This document shows positions 13,178 to 26,588 of a stretch of 64,000 nt of DNA, piece after piece (position 1 is the first letter of the stretch; each line of letters opens with the position of its first letter). The stretch covers positions 14,929,172 through 14,993,171 of the forward strand of contig JAEMBT020000008.1 of the NCBI GenBank assembly GCA_018873245.2, given 5' to 3'. The translations under genes and the position numbers were made by a program. The notes under the pieces are model-generated. The model searched no databases. It saw nothing but the letters and a program-made list of their open reading frames with translations, and was not told the DNA's origin. The stretch is from Archegozetes longisetosus. Lineage: Eukaryota; Arthropoda; Arachnida; Sarcoptiformes; Trhypochthoniidae.

Positions 13178-15203
13178 GCACTTAACGTCTTACAACGTGT
13201 ATGAAACCCAGTACTGGTATAATATTGGGCATCAATACAGCTCTTGTCATAATCTCTTGGCTCTCTTATCACGATATCAGATCGTTAGATGATAGTCATG
13301 ATAAGGTTCAACAGAATAATAATAATAAAGTATAGCATATATGCTATCGAAGATCCGCAAAGCTTGAATTATTGTTTTTCATGAACCTAGATTTATATTG
13401 TTTTTGACGTATCTCTTTTCTATACCACTAAACCCAACTTATGTTCGCTTCCTATACTTGAGTTTCTCACAGTGAAAAATGTGAGACAAAAATCAAATTT
13501 GATTAGATTTGTGGAGTTATTATTTAATAAGAAATAAGGATTGAAATAAAGAAAAGAAGAAAAAGGAATAGAAATACTTGAAATGAAGTGGGCTTATTTC
13601 TAACAATGCTATCTTTTGAGTGTTTCAAATAATGGGCACCCTTTCAAAATAGTTCATATCAAACCAGACTGAAGCCCAAGCTTTTAACCATCTCATATAT
13701 CTATCCATAGGTTATCTCTAAAATGTTCAAAATAAATATCGCATTAATTCGAATAAAGGCTATTTTTGAGGGCCAGATACTTAAGTAATCTTAGATTTAT
13801 AAGAGGCATCTTTGCTGTAATGGTATGCAATGTATTATAAAATATATATAACTCAATAATATATAATCCAATTAGGCCAACAACAGAGCGCAGTATTTGG
13901 ATCATTAAATAAATTGGCCATCAAATATTTTCTAGAAATGATAAAATTCTTTTATCTCTACACTAATATTATTACCTTTTATAGCGCTATTTTGTTGAAA
14001 ATATTTTCAACTGCTTACCTAACCATTTATTAATAAATAACATTTGTTTATATTACTTTTAAGTTACTAAGGTTATTTAAATAATGTTTAACCAATAAAT
14101 GATTGTTTGCCGAGAAAAAAAAGAGATTTAATAGAATGAAAAATAGATAAAAAGAGAAAGTTAACATATAATAAATGAAGTTTAGTTAAGTTAAGTTTAA
14201 ATAAGGTTAAGTGTAAACATCAAACCTTTATAAGAAAGTAAATAAACACTAAACTCAATCGATAACAACTTTCCTAATTTAATCGCTTAACTAATTCTTA
14301 GCTTTAATTTATTTAGTTTTGATTATAACGTTTTATATAAATATATTATATAAATATTAACCCAATATTTCTCATTTTCTTCTCTCATTCGTTTAATTCA
14401 TAATTAACTGTTTGAGTGTCTGCTTATGATCTGTTAGAAGCCTTCAACTAATCTAAATAGTATGAAAATACTTCGTAAATACTTCATAAATACTTCATAA
14501 ATCAATTAGAAACCAAAAAATCTTTATAATCTTTAAAAATCTTTGAACAAACTTTCTTATAGTTTGAACAAAGTTATTGATTGTATTATTTTTTGCTTAT
14601 TGAATGCCAACATTATTTAACAATTTATCATTGATTCGAGAACTTAGTGCCATATCATTAGTAGGGTTACTGCACTTCAGAATAATCATCAGATTGTATA
14701 TAATATGATTTTTTATAAGCAATTATCATTTGACATATAACACAGCCTGAGTTCTGGCAATGATTTAAACAACAAATTGAAGCACTCATTGATTATATGA
14801 GAGAATATGGTATTAGTGTTAATGAGAGGCACCTCTCAATCTCATGCCTATAAACTGCTATTCCTTCCCAAATACAACCATCAATACCAATGTTCGCAAT
14901 CTTCAATACCATCTCTAACATCTAACTCCAAACCTTAACATCATTAACAACTTGGCGTCACTTCTCAAGATGGGTGGCATCTTCTTTAGCTATATCTAAC
15001 GCTACACCAAAACCTATACCAATAGCTTCGAACTGAATGTCTTACAACTCGTCAGTCAAGCTTAACCTTAGCTGAAGCAGAGCTCAATTCTCGCCACTCA
15101 TTGTTATGCATATGTATTGGTTGTATATATTTGTGGAAATAAATTGCAATCTTTGAGATTCTTTGGCTGTTTTAGGGAGTCGGGTGTGGAATAAGTTAGA
15201 AGA

Positions 15204-15232
15204 GCCGCGCCTTTGTATATCCCTTCCGCGGC
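15204..15232. repeat. Small GC-rich hairpin
   Basis: gccgcg at 15204-15209 pairs perfectly with cgcggc at 15227-15232 across a 17-nt loop. An all-GC stem stands out in an AT-rich intergenic region. It could be chance or a structured RNA element; no promoter or transcript is evident. Confidence 0.45.
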
Positions 15233-17202
15233 AATAAGTCGATGTATCGTCAATACGCTTTTCACTGCAGGTGTTCGTGTTAGCCCTTTTTATAACTACT
15301 ACAAATACTTTTCTTAGCTTACATACTTCTTATTCACACCAACTTCCATATTAACCAACGCTGACCAGTTTTCTATTTCTAAAAAGACTCTTTCATACTA
15401 AACCGGATACATTATTACAAATAAAGACCATTATTTTCTCTCTGTTCATCATTGTATAAGTCACTCAATTGATCAGGTTTTTACTTCTAATTTCTATTTA
15501 TATCTCTAATTGAGTTGGGCTCGCAGCATATTCAACTGAAAAAGTATCTGATAATTGATTTTTCCTCTAATAACTACTAATTTTTTAATCTAGTTAAAGG
15601 CTTGACATTGTTCTTATAATCTGTTCAGTATGGCTTACGTACGATCACATTGACTTGCATGTGATTCATTCAAATTGGTCAATTATTGAAACTGTTTACT
15701 TGGATTGTAAATTAGAAAAATTCAATATAAAGAATAGATGAACTAAAATAAGGACTCTTATGATGACGAAAGAATGAAAGCCAAGGGAATTAGTAGTTAG
15801 AAACTTGAAAGAAGACTCTGGTTTTGAGCATTCACTACACGCACCTTATCTTCTAGTGAAAAAAATTTGGCTCTAAAAAACATCCTTTCATTTAATCCAA
15901 TAATCAAAAAATGAAAGCAATTTTTGTTGGCCGCACAACCGGATGTCGTGTCATATTTCTTTTGGTTGACTGAAATTCTGTTTTAAATATGCTATAAAAA
16001 GACAGCAAAAACTGGTTTCTGCTTCATTTCATTCTCTCATTGAAAACCAATTTCAAAACTTTTATTCAACAGTACTTTCAAAACTTTCAGTACTTTCAGT
16101 ACTTTCGTTGACGAATACTTTTCAGAAGTTTTATTTAAAAGATAGTGAAAGAATTGACTTTCAAAATGCATAGACAGTTAATAATAAGCAGAAAGTTTAT
16201 TATGATTTCATAGTTTCTCTATAGAAAACAAGAGATAAATAGTAAATAAGCTGATAAGTTATCGTGATTTTAGTATTGTTTGTGCGTTGAATAAATACGA
16301 AAATCACTTAACCGGCTTTTATGAACTCTTGAGAAAGTTATATGTAATCATCTATAAATGAGAGATTATTGATACCATATCGCATTCCTACACTTCACTT
16401 ATAAAGTGTGCATCGCCTTCATTAATGGATTAGCTATTCTTGTACTCTACTAATTTATATCTGATAACACTTCTTCCACATTCTAAATATTACTCCTTTT
16501 TCTTCATCCCTTTTTATTTTATACTTTCTCTTCTGTCGTAGTTCTATCGAAAATGTGTTTTCTTTATCGTAATTAGTCTAACCATATGTTTTAGATCTCT
16601 AAAGATTCAGTGTTTTGGGTATATAATGAGTTTTTTAAGATTTTGATAACCCATTTTTAATCTATTTTTGCAGCCATCAAAAACAAAATCTATTTATTTG
16701 ATTGGAATGTTATGTGGGAGAAAATTTGCAAAACAAACATAATTAAGTGAAGTTATTTTTATCTCAATTTGCTATATATTAGACACAAGTATTCAATAAG
16801 ATATAATCTGATTTGCTGTAAATAATATATACAGTACTGACTCAGTAATGTTTGATTTAAATTTGCGATCAAAATCTAGTATAAATCACTTAATCAAATA
16901 TGCATAAAAGGTTTGAACAAAAATTTTATTATTTTAGATCAAACTCTATAGAGTTGATAAATAAAATATAAGTTTATTATAATCTTTGCGAGAGAAGTGC
17001 CGAGAGAGAAGTGGCCCGAGTTATCGCGAGCACTTAATGCATGTTTTCTCAACTCGAGTGTCAGATAACCGCTTCAAATAACTTCTTCAAATTTCATCAT
17101 CAATCAATTACTCCATTAAATTAAGGCTAAAAGAGATCGATTTCAGAATCAAATATTCATTTAATTATAAGAGGTTATTGGCTCTTACTTTCAGATCACA
17201 AC

Positions 17203-17264
17203 TCAATTCTGAACTTAGTTCTGAACATAATTCTGAACTTATTTCTGAACTCAATTCTGAACTT
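17203..17264. repeat. 12-bp-period tandem repeat (ctgaac core)
   Basis: The core ctgaac recurs at 17209, 17221, 17233, 17245 and 17257, exactly every 12 bp. Because 12 is a multiple of three, the minus strand reads a spurious four-residue periodic peptide (FRIE/FRNK/FRIM), which I do not regard as a gene. Confidence 0.8.
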
Positions 17265-17930
17265 TAGGTAAATTTTAGAAATACAAATAAATTCGAATGA
17301 GAGGTGTTTAAAGAATTTCTTGTTGGAAATGGTCTGTTTGGAGAGTCTAATTATTTGTTTGTTAGAGGCGATGACATTAGATGCTTCTGACAGTGAAGCA
17401 GAGAAGCAAAGACTGCAAAATAGCAACGTAAAGTTACTAAATTATAGAGTGAGTTGTGCTAAAAGTAAACCAGTCGCTTATTATTAGTGTTTGATTTTGG
17501 TGCCTATGCCTACATGATCATAGCATAGCCATCATTACATCTATGATTATTTGAATAGCCGTCTACCAACAATTTTTGCCCCAAACCACCTCATTGGACA
17601 TTAAGCTGTAAAAACATATTTACTCTGCTTGAGAAAAACGCTCAAACCCTAAATAAGTGTCTTTAGTACCACTGCTTGCAATTTGATTATAGCCTTAAAA
17701 TGCGGTCTTCTCTTTGTGCCTTAGCTGAAAACTAAGCAAAGCTTTGTATTTCTAGTTACTCAGTATCACCGATTTATATTATTTGCATCTGGCACTGGCA
17801 CCAAACACTACTCCAATCAAGTTTAGGGCCATATAGTAATAGGAGCAGTAAACGTACTGAGCTTCTAATGCTTATCTCTCAGCGATACTTTTACAACCGC
17901 ATTATCTTTTATATCCGTATCGTAATACTA

Positions 17931-17933
<3 letters not shown>

Positions 17934-17998
<65 letters not shown>
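17934..17998. repeat. Long (TC)n microsatellite
   Basis: About 30 TC units with one TA interruption near the 3' end. It is the longest of the TC runs, about 1 kb upstream of the frizzled leader. Confidence 0.96.
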
Positions 17999-18889
17999 CT
18001 TATTGCCTTACATTTGGCTGCAAACATTTAAAATCATTGAACCAATCTGTGACTCAACCAAACGACGGCTTTGTGTTGATTCTAATAATCAAGAATGAAA
18101 TTGAAATAAAGTGACTCTAGCTATTCGTAGTGCGTCGCTGTCGTTTTTATGATTCAAGTAGAGGTATCGCTTTGTGTGCACTCGACTTATCATACCTTCT
18201 GAACTGTTTGCAGTCAAGTTTGCCGCTTATTATTAGAATATATTAAAACGTGTTTCAAATTTTCGGTTCAATGCGAGACCTGGCGTTTGAATGGTGTTTG
18301 AAATATAGTGTGCGATCCTTAATATATGACTCCTTATGATTTTGAATAGCGATTAAAGAGGAAGATACGAAAGAATTATAAAGAATAAGAATAGGCACTT
18401 TAGTGGGACGATACATACATGGGTGATAGATAAGAAGTAAACTACTAATTGCTATGAGGGAAGGCGGGGGTCAATACACATGATCAATGGCAACGGCGTA
18501 AACATGCTTTCACTACATTTTCAAACCAGAGATACCACAACTACATGAGCTTCGTACACACTCCTCAGCCCTTCGATCTTCTTATAACACCACTACTTCT
18601 TGCATTCCTATGTTTTATCTGTGACAAGCTTCTCACTACGGTCAACATTGTTTTCTCTTCAACTGACAACTGCTTCAGAAATTAAATTCAAGTTTCAATA
18701 ATCAAATTGAAGTTTCAGTAATAAGACTGTGAATAGTGAATAAGCGAAACGAAAGGTGAATAGAAGAGAATCGGATTGTTTTATTATAGCGGCATTTGTG
18801 TAGTGCATAAGAAACGATAAATACAAACTTATTTAGTTTGGCATTCCATGTTCACTCGACTCCACTCCAAGGGCGAAGAATAGAACAAA

Positions 18890-19287
18890 CCCAAAAGTTG
18901 TTTTCCCGTAAGGGTCTCTCGTTGCCTTCTCCTAAGCGCCCGCCTCGACGGTAGTAATTGGCCCTCTGCGCTCTCTATTTGCGTCGGCTCTTTTCTATAC
19001 CATTCCACTGATAGTTTCGAGAGGAGACTGTCTGTCGGCCCGGAATCAGTCAGCAGTAGAGTCAGTTGGAGAAAAACTCAACCAAATCGCATGTTTGCTC
19101 AACAACATTACAAGACAAGTAAAGCCACTTTAGTGATGAAGACAACACACGCGTGTCTTTACTGGCTTATCATTCAAATTATGCTTCACTTTCTTAATTG
19201 ACTTTAATAAGTTTTAATTATTTCTAATTTATGTATCAACTAATTCATTATTTGCTGATCCGTCCAATTGATTATTGATTTTGGAAA
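18890..19287 (+). promoter_or_regulatory. Putative promoter and 5' leader of frizzled
   Basis: About 18890-19090 is clearly richer in GC than its surroundings. Two matches to the arthropod initiator TCA(G/T)T(C/T), tcagtc at 19046-19051 and tcagtt at 19062-19067, would give a leader of about 240 nt. No TATA box sits at the expected distance. A gtaaag at 19119 could be a leader donor, but no good acceptor was seen before the ATG. Transcription start is inferred. Confidence 0.35.
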
Positions 19288-21357
19288 ATGACATTTCGAA
19301 AGGCGTGTGCGATGGCATATGTGATGGCATATGTGATGGTATGTGTGATATTCTATTTCGCATCACATGTTTGGTCATTAGAAATACGAAAATCAGCCAA
19401 ATGTGAACGCATAACAATCCCTATGTGTCAGGACATGCCTTATAACTTGACACGAATGCCTAATTTAATGGGACATAAAGATCAATCTGAGGCTGCCATT
19501 CAAGTCCACGAATTCATTCCTCTCGTAGAGATCGGATGCTCTAAAAATTTGAAATTCTTTCTCTGTTCGCTTTATGCTCCGATGTGTACCGAACAGATCG
19601 ATATTCCAATACCATCGTGTCAGTCAATCTGCGAAGAAGTCAAGTCGAAATGTCTTCCAGTTTTGCAACAGTTTAACTTTAATTGGCCACATATGTTGAA
19701 CTGCAGTCGACTGCCTGTCCCTGAAAAGAATGGCTTATGCATGGAAGTGCCCAACATTACAGATGGAAAGGGAAGCAAACATCACGTGTCATCATATTTA
19801 TCTCCGTCCTCATTGCCATCATTGTCAGGAAAACATAATACCGACAAACCGATCAGTGAGAAAGACAGTAAAGCAGTATTGAATTCAATAGAAAGTATGT
19901 ATCCTTTCTTATACCCTCCACGACGCAGTGATATCAATTCTCAATCCGACCTCAAGCCGTCATCAAAACCAGCCATCCGTTTAGAGTCATTTGGCATCAG
20001 TGCTAATACATTGAATTCGGATAATATTTACGGAAATGGAAACCCATCTAAGGTCGGAAATAAATGCTATCCTGAATTTGTTTATATCCCTATCGCCGGC
20101 AAAAGTTTCAATCAAACTGAAGCTGTCTGTGCGCCAAAATGTGGCAAAGATATACTATTTACTCGAAACGACAAAAACTTTGTCGAAATATGGATGTGTA
20201 TCTGGGCATCAATTTGCTTCATGTCAACCCTATTCACAGTGTTGACCTTTTGGATTGATCCGTCAAGATTTCGTTATCCGGAGAAACCAATTATCTTTCT
20301 TAGTATGTGTTTCTGTATATCAAGTGTTGCTTATTTGATAAGAATATATGCCGGCTCTGAGTTTGTCTCATGTGATAAAAGTGACTCAGGAGAATATCAT
20401 ATTACTCTCGAAGGACTAGAGAACTCAGGCTGTATAATAGTATTCCTTTTATTGTACTATTTTGGAATGGCTGCTTCCATGTGGTGGGTCATTCTCACCA
20501 TTACTTGGTACTTGGCAGCTTCCAAAAAATGGGGCCACGAAGCCATCGAATCCAAGGCTAGTTTGTTCCATCTCATGGCTTGGGCTACTCCTGCAATACT
20601 TACCATCATTGTTCTCACCTTAAGACATGTTGATGGCGATGAGTTGACCGGTCTCTGCTATGTCGGCAGTCAAGACCCCGACGCTTTACTATATTTTGTG
20701 ATAATACCTCTTTGTGTGTTCGCAGCATTCGGTGATTTAGTTCTAGCCCTCGGTTTCATGTCGTTATCGCGTATTCGATCAGTCATCAGACTTGACGGAC
20801 ACAATACTAACAAATTGGAGAGACTTATGGTTAGGATCGGTGTGTTCACTACATTTTACACTCTGCCAGCTCTGTGTGTAATCGGCTGTCATGTTTATGA
20901 ATATAAATTGAGCTCCAAATGGAAAGAGACTGCACTGGAGAGGTCACGTGTCTGTGAAGACACTAATTTGATGAGTTCGTGTCGCCTCAATGAGAGCATA
21001 CCTCTTAAAGAAGTATTCGTATTAAAAATATTCATGTCTCTCGTATTGGGAATTTCTACTGGAATTTGGGTCTGGAGTAATAAAACTTGGAGCTCATGGA
21101 CTCGTTTTTGTCAAAGTACATTCGGCAGGAGAACCAGAAGGAATTTTAAGTGCCCGCAAGCTCTACACAACTCAACTTATATTCACGTCGGACCTCATGT
21201 CGGAGGATCGAGTGTTGTCTCAGCAGCAACGACACAATTTGATCATCTTTCTCAGCAGCAACTCTATCATCATTCGTACGCATCACTCAAAAACCAACGA
21301 CATCAACATCGGTCTCATCACAAGCGTCGTAATGAGATACCAGTAACTCATGTGTAA
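19288..21357 (+). CDS. fz4: Frizzled receptor, FZD4/9/10 group, intronless
   Basis: A single open exon of 689 codons. Residues 1-30 form a signal peptide ending HVWS. Next comes the cysteine-rich Wnt-binding domain from C39 to about residue 152 (CERITIPMCQDM, RMPNLMGH, FFLCSLYAPMCTEQ, NFNWP), whose wording is closest to vertebrate FZD9/FZD10. A variable linker of about 110 residues follows, then seven membrane segments from about residue 302 (TVLTFWID; PEKPIIFLSMCF; LLYYFGMAASMWWV; KKWGHEAIE; GDELTGLCYVGS; VLKIFMSLVLGI). The Dishevelled-binding motif KTWSSW is at 599-604. The 85-residue tail is rich in His, Gln and Ser and ends PVTHV, a class I PDZ ligand. It is a Wnt receptor at the plasma membrane by family. 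The start is the first ATG, directly followed by the signal peptide. The symbol is a tentative arthropod assignment; receptor class is certain, exact orthology is not. Confidence 0.96.
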   Translation: MTFRKACAMAYVMAYVMVCVIFYFASHVWSLEIRKSAKCERITIPMCQDMPYNLTRMPNLMGHKDQSEAAIQVHEFIPLVEIGCSKNLKFFLCSLYAPMCTEQIDIPIPSCQSICEEVKSKCLPVLQQFNFNWPHMLNCSRLPVPEKNGLCMEVPNITDGKGSKHHVSSYLSPSSLPSLSGKHNTDKPISEKDSKAVLNSIESMYPFLYPPRRSDINSQSDLKPSSKPAIRLESFGISANTLNSDNIYGNGNPSKVGNKCYPEFVYIPIAGKSFNQTEAVCAPKCGKDILFTRNDKNFVEIWMCIWASICFMSTLFTVLTFWIDPSRFRYPEKPIIFLSMCFCISSVAYLIRIYAGSEFVSCDKSDSGEYHITLEGLENSGCIIVFLLLYYFGMAASMWWVILTITWYLAASKKWGHEAIESKASLFHLMAWATPAILTIIVLTLRHVDGDELTGLCYVGSQDPDALLYFVIIPLCVFAAFGDLVLALGFMSLSRIRSVIRLDGHNTNKLERLMVRIGVFTTFYTLPALCVIGCHVYEYKLSSKWKETALERSRVCEDTNLMSSCRLNESIPLKEVFVLKIFMSLVLGISTGIWVWSNKTWSSWTRFCQSTFGRRTRRNFKCPQALHNSTYIHVGPHVGGSSVVSAATTQFDHLSQQQLYHHSYASLKNQRHQHRSHHKRRNEIPVTHV

Positions 21358-21583
21358 CTATCATAATATAAGTTATATTATATATAGTAAAAGTTGTGTA
21401 TATTTCATATTCACATATAATTATGTTTAAATTTGTATGATATTGTAAATTGATATATAAGATAAGTTGAATTATGTTTTTGCCAGATATGATCTGTTAC
21501 TGTGAACTTTGTTTTGATTTACGTAGACAAACAGACATGTGCAGAGGAGAATTACTACTCTCTGCTAATTCAAACAATCAGCA

Positions 21584-21589
21584 AATAAA
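21584..21589 (+). terminator. Polyadenylation signal AATAAA of frizzled
   Basis: First canonical AATAAA after the stop codon, giving a 3' UTR of about 240-250 nt. Confidence 0.55.
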
Positions 21590-21654
21590 TGAAATAACGT
21601 TCAATTATGACTTCAAAAGCAAATTTGTATAACATATTGGCGTGTAATGCTTAA

Positions 21655-21755
21655 AGTATAGCAAATGCGATAGTATAGTAGATATGATGGTAGAGCAAAT
21701 GATTGAGTGTAGCAATGGTTGGGTATAGTAATGGTTGAGTACAGCAAATGCGGTA
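21655..21755. repeat. Degenerate tandem repeat (gtatagcaaatg-like)
   Basis: Several imperfect copies of a string like g(t/g)a(t/g)agcaaatg, such as agtatagcaaatgcg, ggtagagcaaatgat, gtgtagcaatgg, gtatagtaatgg and gtacagcaaatgcgg, spaced about 20-25 bp. It lies just past the frizzled 3' end. Confidence 0.5.
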
Positions 21756-24700
21756 TAAGATTACACTGTAGGTTAATAGCGGATGCAGTGGTAGAAAAAT
21801 TGCATTAAGTCTAGGGTCCCATACGGTTACACATACGCATGAATGCGAGAAAAGCAAAATGACATTACTTTTAAAATAGCATTTTTGTTGTTAGCATTCG
21901 AAACCGTCTCGGCTCGCTTCAGAACATCAAAGCAATCTCTTCTTAAAGCTTTCTCCTATAAAGTAAAGCCGCTTTGGCATAAAGCCATCTCTCCAACTAA
22001 ATCTCAGATTTGACTCAAACGAGAGTGCAGTCAAGCGTCAGCCGGAACGGTGAACCACCAAATCCAATGATGGCATTGATCATGGCAACAAAATACTACT
22101 ACAGTAAAACTTCTCTTACTTCTACAATGACTTAACTGAGTTTCTAAGAACTATATAAAAGCCCATAGAAAAACACGGCTTAATGGGTATTGACTTTTAA
22201 AAAGCACTTAACTACTTGCTTTGGGTTAGAGAAGTTTCACCGTAGCAGTACTGCTATTAAGCATAGAAGTACTAAAGAATGAATACGTTTTTTGTATGCG
22301 TGTTCTTCTCTTGACTGCATCTTATAATGTAAGTTACTTCACAATAACTATTCAAAAATTGAGAGGATTAGAACATTTTTTCTATTCTATTCAGTTGCGG
22401 CAATTTATGCTAAATTATTGTAATAACCACAGAAAGTCCGTCAATAACTTACCAAAAAAATATATATATATCTTTTGAAAATGGAGAAGTCATTAAGGGA
22501 TGCATAAAGTTATATAACCTGCTAAGAGTGTAACGCAAGCAGTGGGGGTATGACATGAGTAGGGGTCACAAGAAGGAGCAGACATCAAACTATCACTTCT
22601 AATCTATTCTCTCTCTACTCAAAGTCCACATTTAAATAACGAGCTGCGGAAATTCTCAAAGCACTAATCTCTAAGCCTAGCATCAAAACCTGCCAAATGG
22701 CCCCAGGCCATCTAGAAAATAAAAAACGATTCACTAAATTCAAAACACTCTAATAGCGTTTTTTAGCAATACTAAGGCGGTTATACTAGTTCTTGTCCTT
22801 GGATATGATGGATTGTACGGATAGCATCTCTCCTAGCGATCAACATCATACCAGTGTTCTGCCACGGCGTGCAGGTTCGGCCCCATTAGTGATAATCATA
22901 CCTAGTCAAAACCTGCAGAATATACTTTTTATATAACGCATTTCTTTTTCATATTTATTAACATGCCTTCATCTACAAGTCTCTGTCACACCTTTTGAAT
23001 AATAGGAGTGATTTGTACTCCTTTTTCCCTATAGAAAGCTGAATACAAAGTTTATTATGAGATGTGTCTTATATAACTTCAAACTACCAAACTATAACTT
23101 ATTGCTATATCTCAAGATAATTCTTATTCAACATGTTTCTTAACTAATACCGGTTTGAAACTTAGTTGAAAACTAAGAAAAAATTACGCTAAATTATAAG
23201 CATAAATATATTTGAAACACACTTATTATAATTAAAACACAGGATATGTCTTATGACAAGATCTGCGTTTTGTTTTATCCGACCGGCAAATAAGAAAAGC
23301 TATTTAAGGCGTTGCCACTTAAGAGGCTATAAAATACTTTTTCAATCAATTAAGTCAGTTTTATCAAACTTTTTACCTGAACTACCTCTTAGACCGTCTA
23401 ATTATTGTCGCGAACCAGCACCATTTTCGCAGCATAACTAAAAACATCTAATTATCAAATTTAATGAATCTTCCAATAAATTAGGAAACTGTCAGTCGGA
23501 AAGTCGGAAAATTTTATCTGCTTTAATGAGTCAAATTTTTCTTATTCTCCACTTGATTTTCCTTCACTTTTCTCATAACGATAACTGAATTAAACGATAA
23601 TAATTGTAGAAAAGGAAGTGTATTTCAAGTTATCAAACAATTGGACTTTTAAATAGTTTTCTTTCTTCAAGTTTGCGTCAAATCTATGAATAAATTTAAA
23701 AATCACTTATGGAGAACTACTGTTGATATGACTGGATATAGGGTTTAATTACCTTTTGTTTTCCAAACAAATAAATTATATTTGATTACAATTATAGTTT
23801 ATCGATTTCAAATCAATGACTCGTCAAATAGTGCGAAATATGTTCATCAGGCCATAAAATGTCATAGACAGTGAATTAAGCAAAAATAATCAATCTTATT
23901 TGCAAATGAACCAACATGAACTTCATTTGAAAGTAGTACAAACGTTTGAGAAAGCTTTAGTCGCTCATTACTATGTAAAGCGCGTACATTTTAGTTGGTA
24001 ATAATATATAATAAATAGTGATGTGCGCATTCAACAAACCATTACTTCATCAGATTTGATATCATTCATGAAACTCAACCTAACCCTCGACTATGATGTT
24101 AATTTTATTTTCTAAATCTTAGAGATAACATAACATAAAAGTAAAGCTGTGAGTGTTAGTTCAACTGAGTTGTCAATTTAAAAGTTAATGTTTCCTGGAA
24201 AATTGTCATATAAGAGAATAATGACTTAGTTTGCTGAGAAAACTCCTTATTTTCCAGTTCTAATCGAATAATTGCTGAACCACTTTAACGAATCAAATTT
24301 CTTAGCTTCAAGAGTTCACTTACAATAGTACTCAGCAATCAGTTGAAGGAAATAGTAATAAATGTGATCTTACTTCTAGTTTTAACCTCTAAATAATTCA
24401 TACCAATTATGAAAAATAAATGCTTTCGAAACCCTTCTAAAGATTACCCATTGTTATGGTTGAAAACTTTACAATTTTTTCTTTAAACATTGTTTAGCGT
24501 TGAATCAGTACAAAGATAATAACTCTATGAGAAACTCTCATTTACTGACTTTTGACTTCGCAATTTTCAATTGTTCGACACAAAGCTAAAGGAATATAAG
24601 ATATTTATGAATTGTATGATATGTGCATTTGCGAGAACTCCAATGCAAATTGAAGTTTTCCCATTTTATTTGATGACTTAAGCAGATTTTGCGATTGGCA

Positions 24701-26360
24701 CGCAACCTGAAAAGGCAAAAAATTATAGCATAGGAATGCCATTTCTGGACATAATATTTCATAAAATCCAGAATCAAAACTAATGCTTTCAAGAAATTGA
24801 AAGTATAAACTTTTTAATGACATATTTAGTTAGATCTTAGGATTCATTGATTGCCAAATTCCTGAAAATAGCTCTATCGATATCGATTAATTCACAAATA
24901 ACTCATACATTAATGATTATAGTTTAACTTATGAAAGCTTTTTAGAAGTTATAAAATGAAATTTGTGTCTTGAAAAGCACTCTAAAGATAATCTTCTATC
25001 TAACTGGGGAATGCTTTGTTAGTCTCAGGAGTATTAAGTGCTTGTATTGGCGATCCATAGGTGATGGGACCCATAGTCTTGACAAGCTTGGAGTTAAGTC
25101 ACCCCAAGCTATTATGATTGTAATGATAAAAGTGGCACATTTAATGTGCCGCAAGTCTAATCATCCCTTAATTGGAACGCAAAATCCATTATCAAAAAGA
25201 AAAATTGGCAAAACATGCAGAAGCGCTGTTATTGTAAAACAAATGCTGATTATTTATTTTCAGGCTTTTCATCATTAAGATTCGTTTACAAGACCGACTC
25301 CTAGACGAACACAGATGTCAACTTAGATCGCAGCTATGTTTCCGTTGCCCGAAAGCGGTCCTAAAACTTTTTTGCTCACTTAATACGATAAGGTTGAGAA
25401 AAGGGCGACTTTAGTAAATAAGTTAGTTTTCCTAAAATGTTAGTCTTATCTGAACGTTTTATCGAAATGTTTCGCCTTTTTTAAGATTCGGCTCATCGTA
25501 TTTTCAGGGCACTACTCTTTTTATGATTTCTTTTCTTCTCGTTTACTGCTTAGACTTTAACTATTGCTAAAGTTTTTGTTAGCTATTTAGACCTAAACTG
25601 ATCAAACATAAAAGCACTGCCCAATAGTATACTTTTATTTATATGAGATATAATAAAATATTATTGCTTTATCTCAAATTTTGTTTATTAAAAAAATTTA
25701 TTTCTCTGATAAGTATAGGTATGTTTCTGAAGCAAATTCATCTCGAAATATCTGTGTCATTAAGATTATTAATTCAGTGTACGTCTAAATTTCTTTTTCT
25801 TTATTTCTCAAGTTAGGAGTCAGCTAAAAGACAAACCAAACATCAATTTATCTATATCTCTATGGCTTAACTAAAGTGAATTTTTAATAAACTATGTTTA
25901 TTGAAATCTATTCTTTTGTTTTCATATCATTACTATAGTATTAGGTGAAAACATAATCATTATGCCCATAATTGTTCTCATTCTGATAAACAAATCCTTA
26001 TTAATGATTCAGCTTTTGGAGATAGGATAAGACTTTTACAATCTCTAACTTCAATTTAATCAGTTTTTATTAATTATGTTGCTAGTTAGATTAAGCGTAA
26101 ATCATTGATCATATCAATTTTTAGTTAATTTCTCTTACTAAATAGTAATTCATCAAATTCTCATATGTTATTAAGACAAACATTTCAAAATCTAATTTAT
26201 AAGATTTCGTTTATTTTATGCTTTATTAATCAGGAGATAAGCCCAACCATTCAAAATCCGGTATTCATGCAGTTTTTTATTGAGCAATAATACAACATAA
26301 AAATCTATTTGCTCTAATTTTCAATATCTCTTCAAGTGTTTATTATAAGTTACGTAAATT

Positions 26361-26588
26361 AACAATCCGCGACAGCAACAAAAGAAGTCAGTTTTATGTT
26401 AGCCTGTCTCCTGTCTGTCACGCGCATGAGTTTGTTGCGAAATTTGATTTTTAATTTTGTTCGCTTACTTTGTTGAATATTCTATAAGTTCATTAGTATC
26501 AGATATATTACATTTTTATGGAAAGCATGTCATCGTAATACATCATATCTGGTTGTTATCAGCGATTATTCATTTATTTAGTGTATCT
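26361..26588 (+). repeat. Dispersed repeat, copy 1
   Basis: Aligns collinearly with 52033-52248. Shared blocks include taatcc/caatccRcgaYagcaac, cctgtctgtcaYgcgc, tgttRc..aattt, attgaatatt, aagcatg and a near-perfect ctggttgttat followed by gtgta. Divergence is high (roughly a third of sites by eye), so the copies are old. No terminal repeats or coding capacity are recognisable. Confidence 0.6.

Larger units (their letters stand above)
10634..18889. other. Intergenic region between gene A and frizzled
   Basis: About 8 kb, AT-rich. It contains two (TC)n runs, a small GC hairpin at 15204-15232, a 12-bp-period repeat at 17203-17264 and short tandem copies of aatacttcataa near 14467-14505. The stretch 12060-12420 is richer in GC and has a 78-codon open frame, but no recognisable protein. 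At 14840-15060 the + strand is strikingly G-poor and C-rich. No gene is supported. Confidence 0.6.

Noticed and set aside
17196-17426. Repeat-peptide frame on the minus strand
   Set aside because: Its periodicity comes from the 12-bp ctgaac repeat; the remainder is not recognisable.
22780-22910. tRNA gene or tRNA-derived SINE (ggttcggcccc near 22874)
   Set aside because: Only a B-box-like string is present. No A box, anticodon arm or acceptor pairing could be found.
24970-25278. 102-codon open frame (+) as a gene
   Set aside because: No recognised motif, no splice context, and a composition like translated non-coding DNA.
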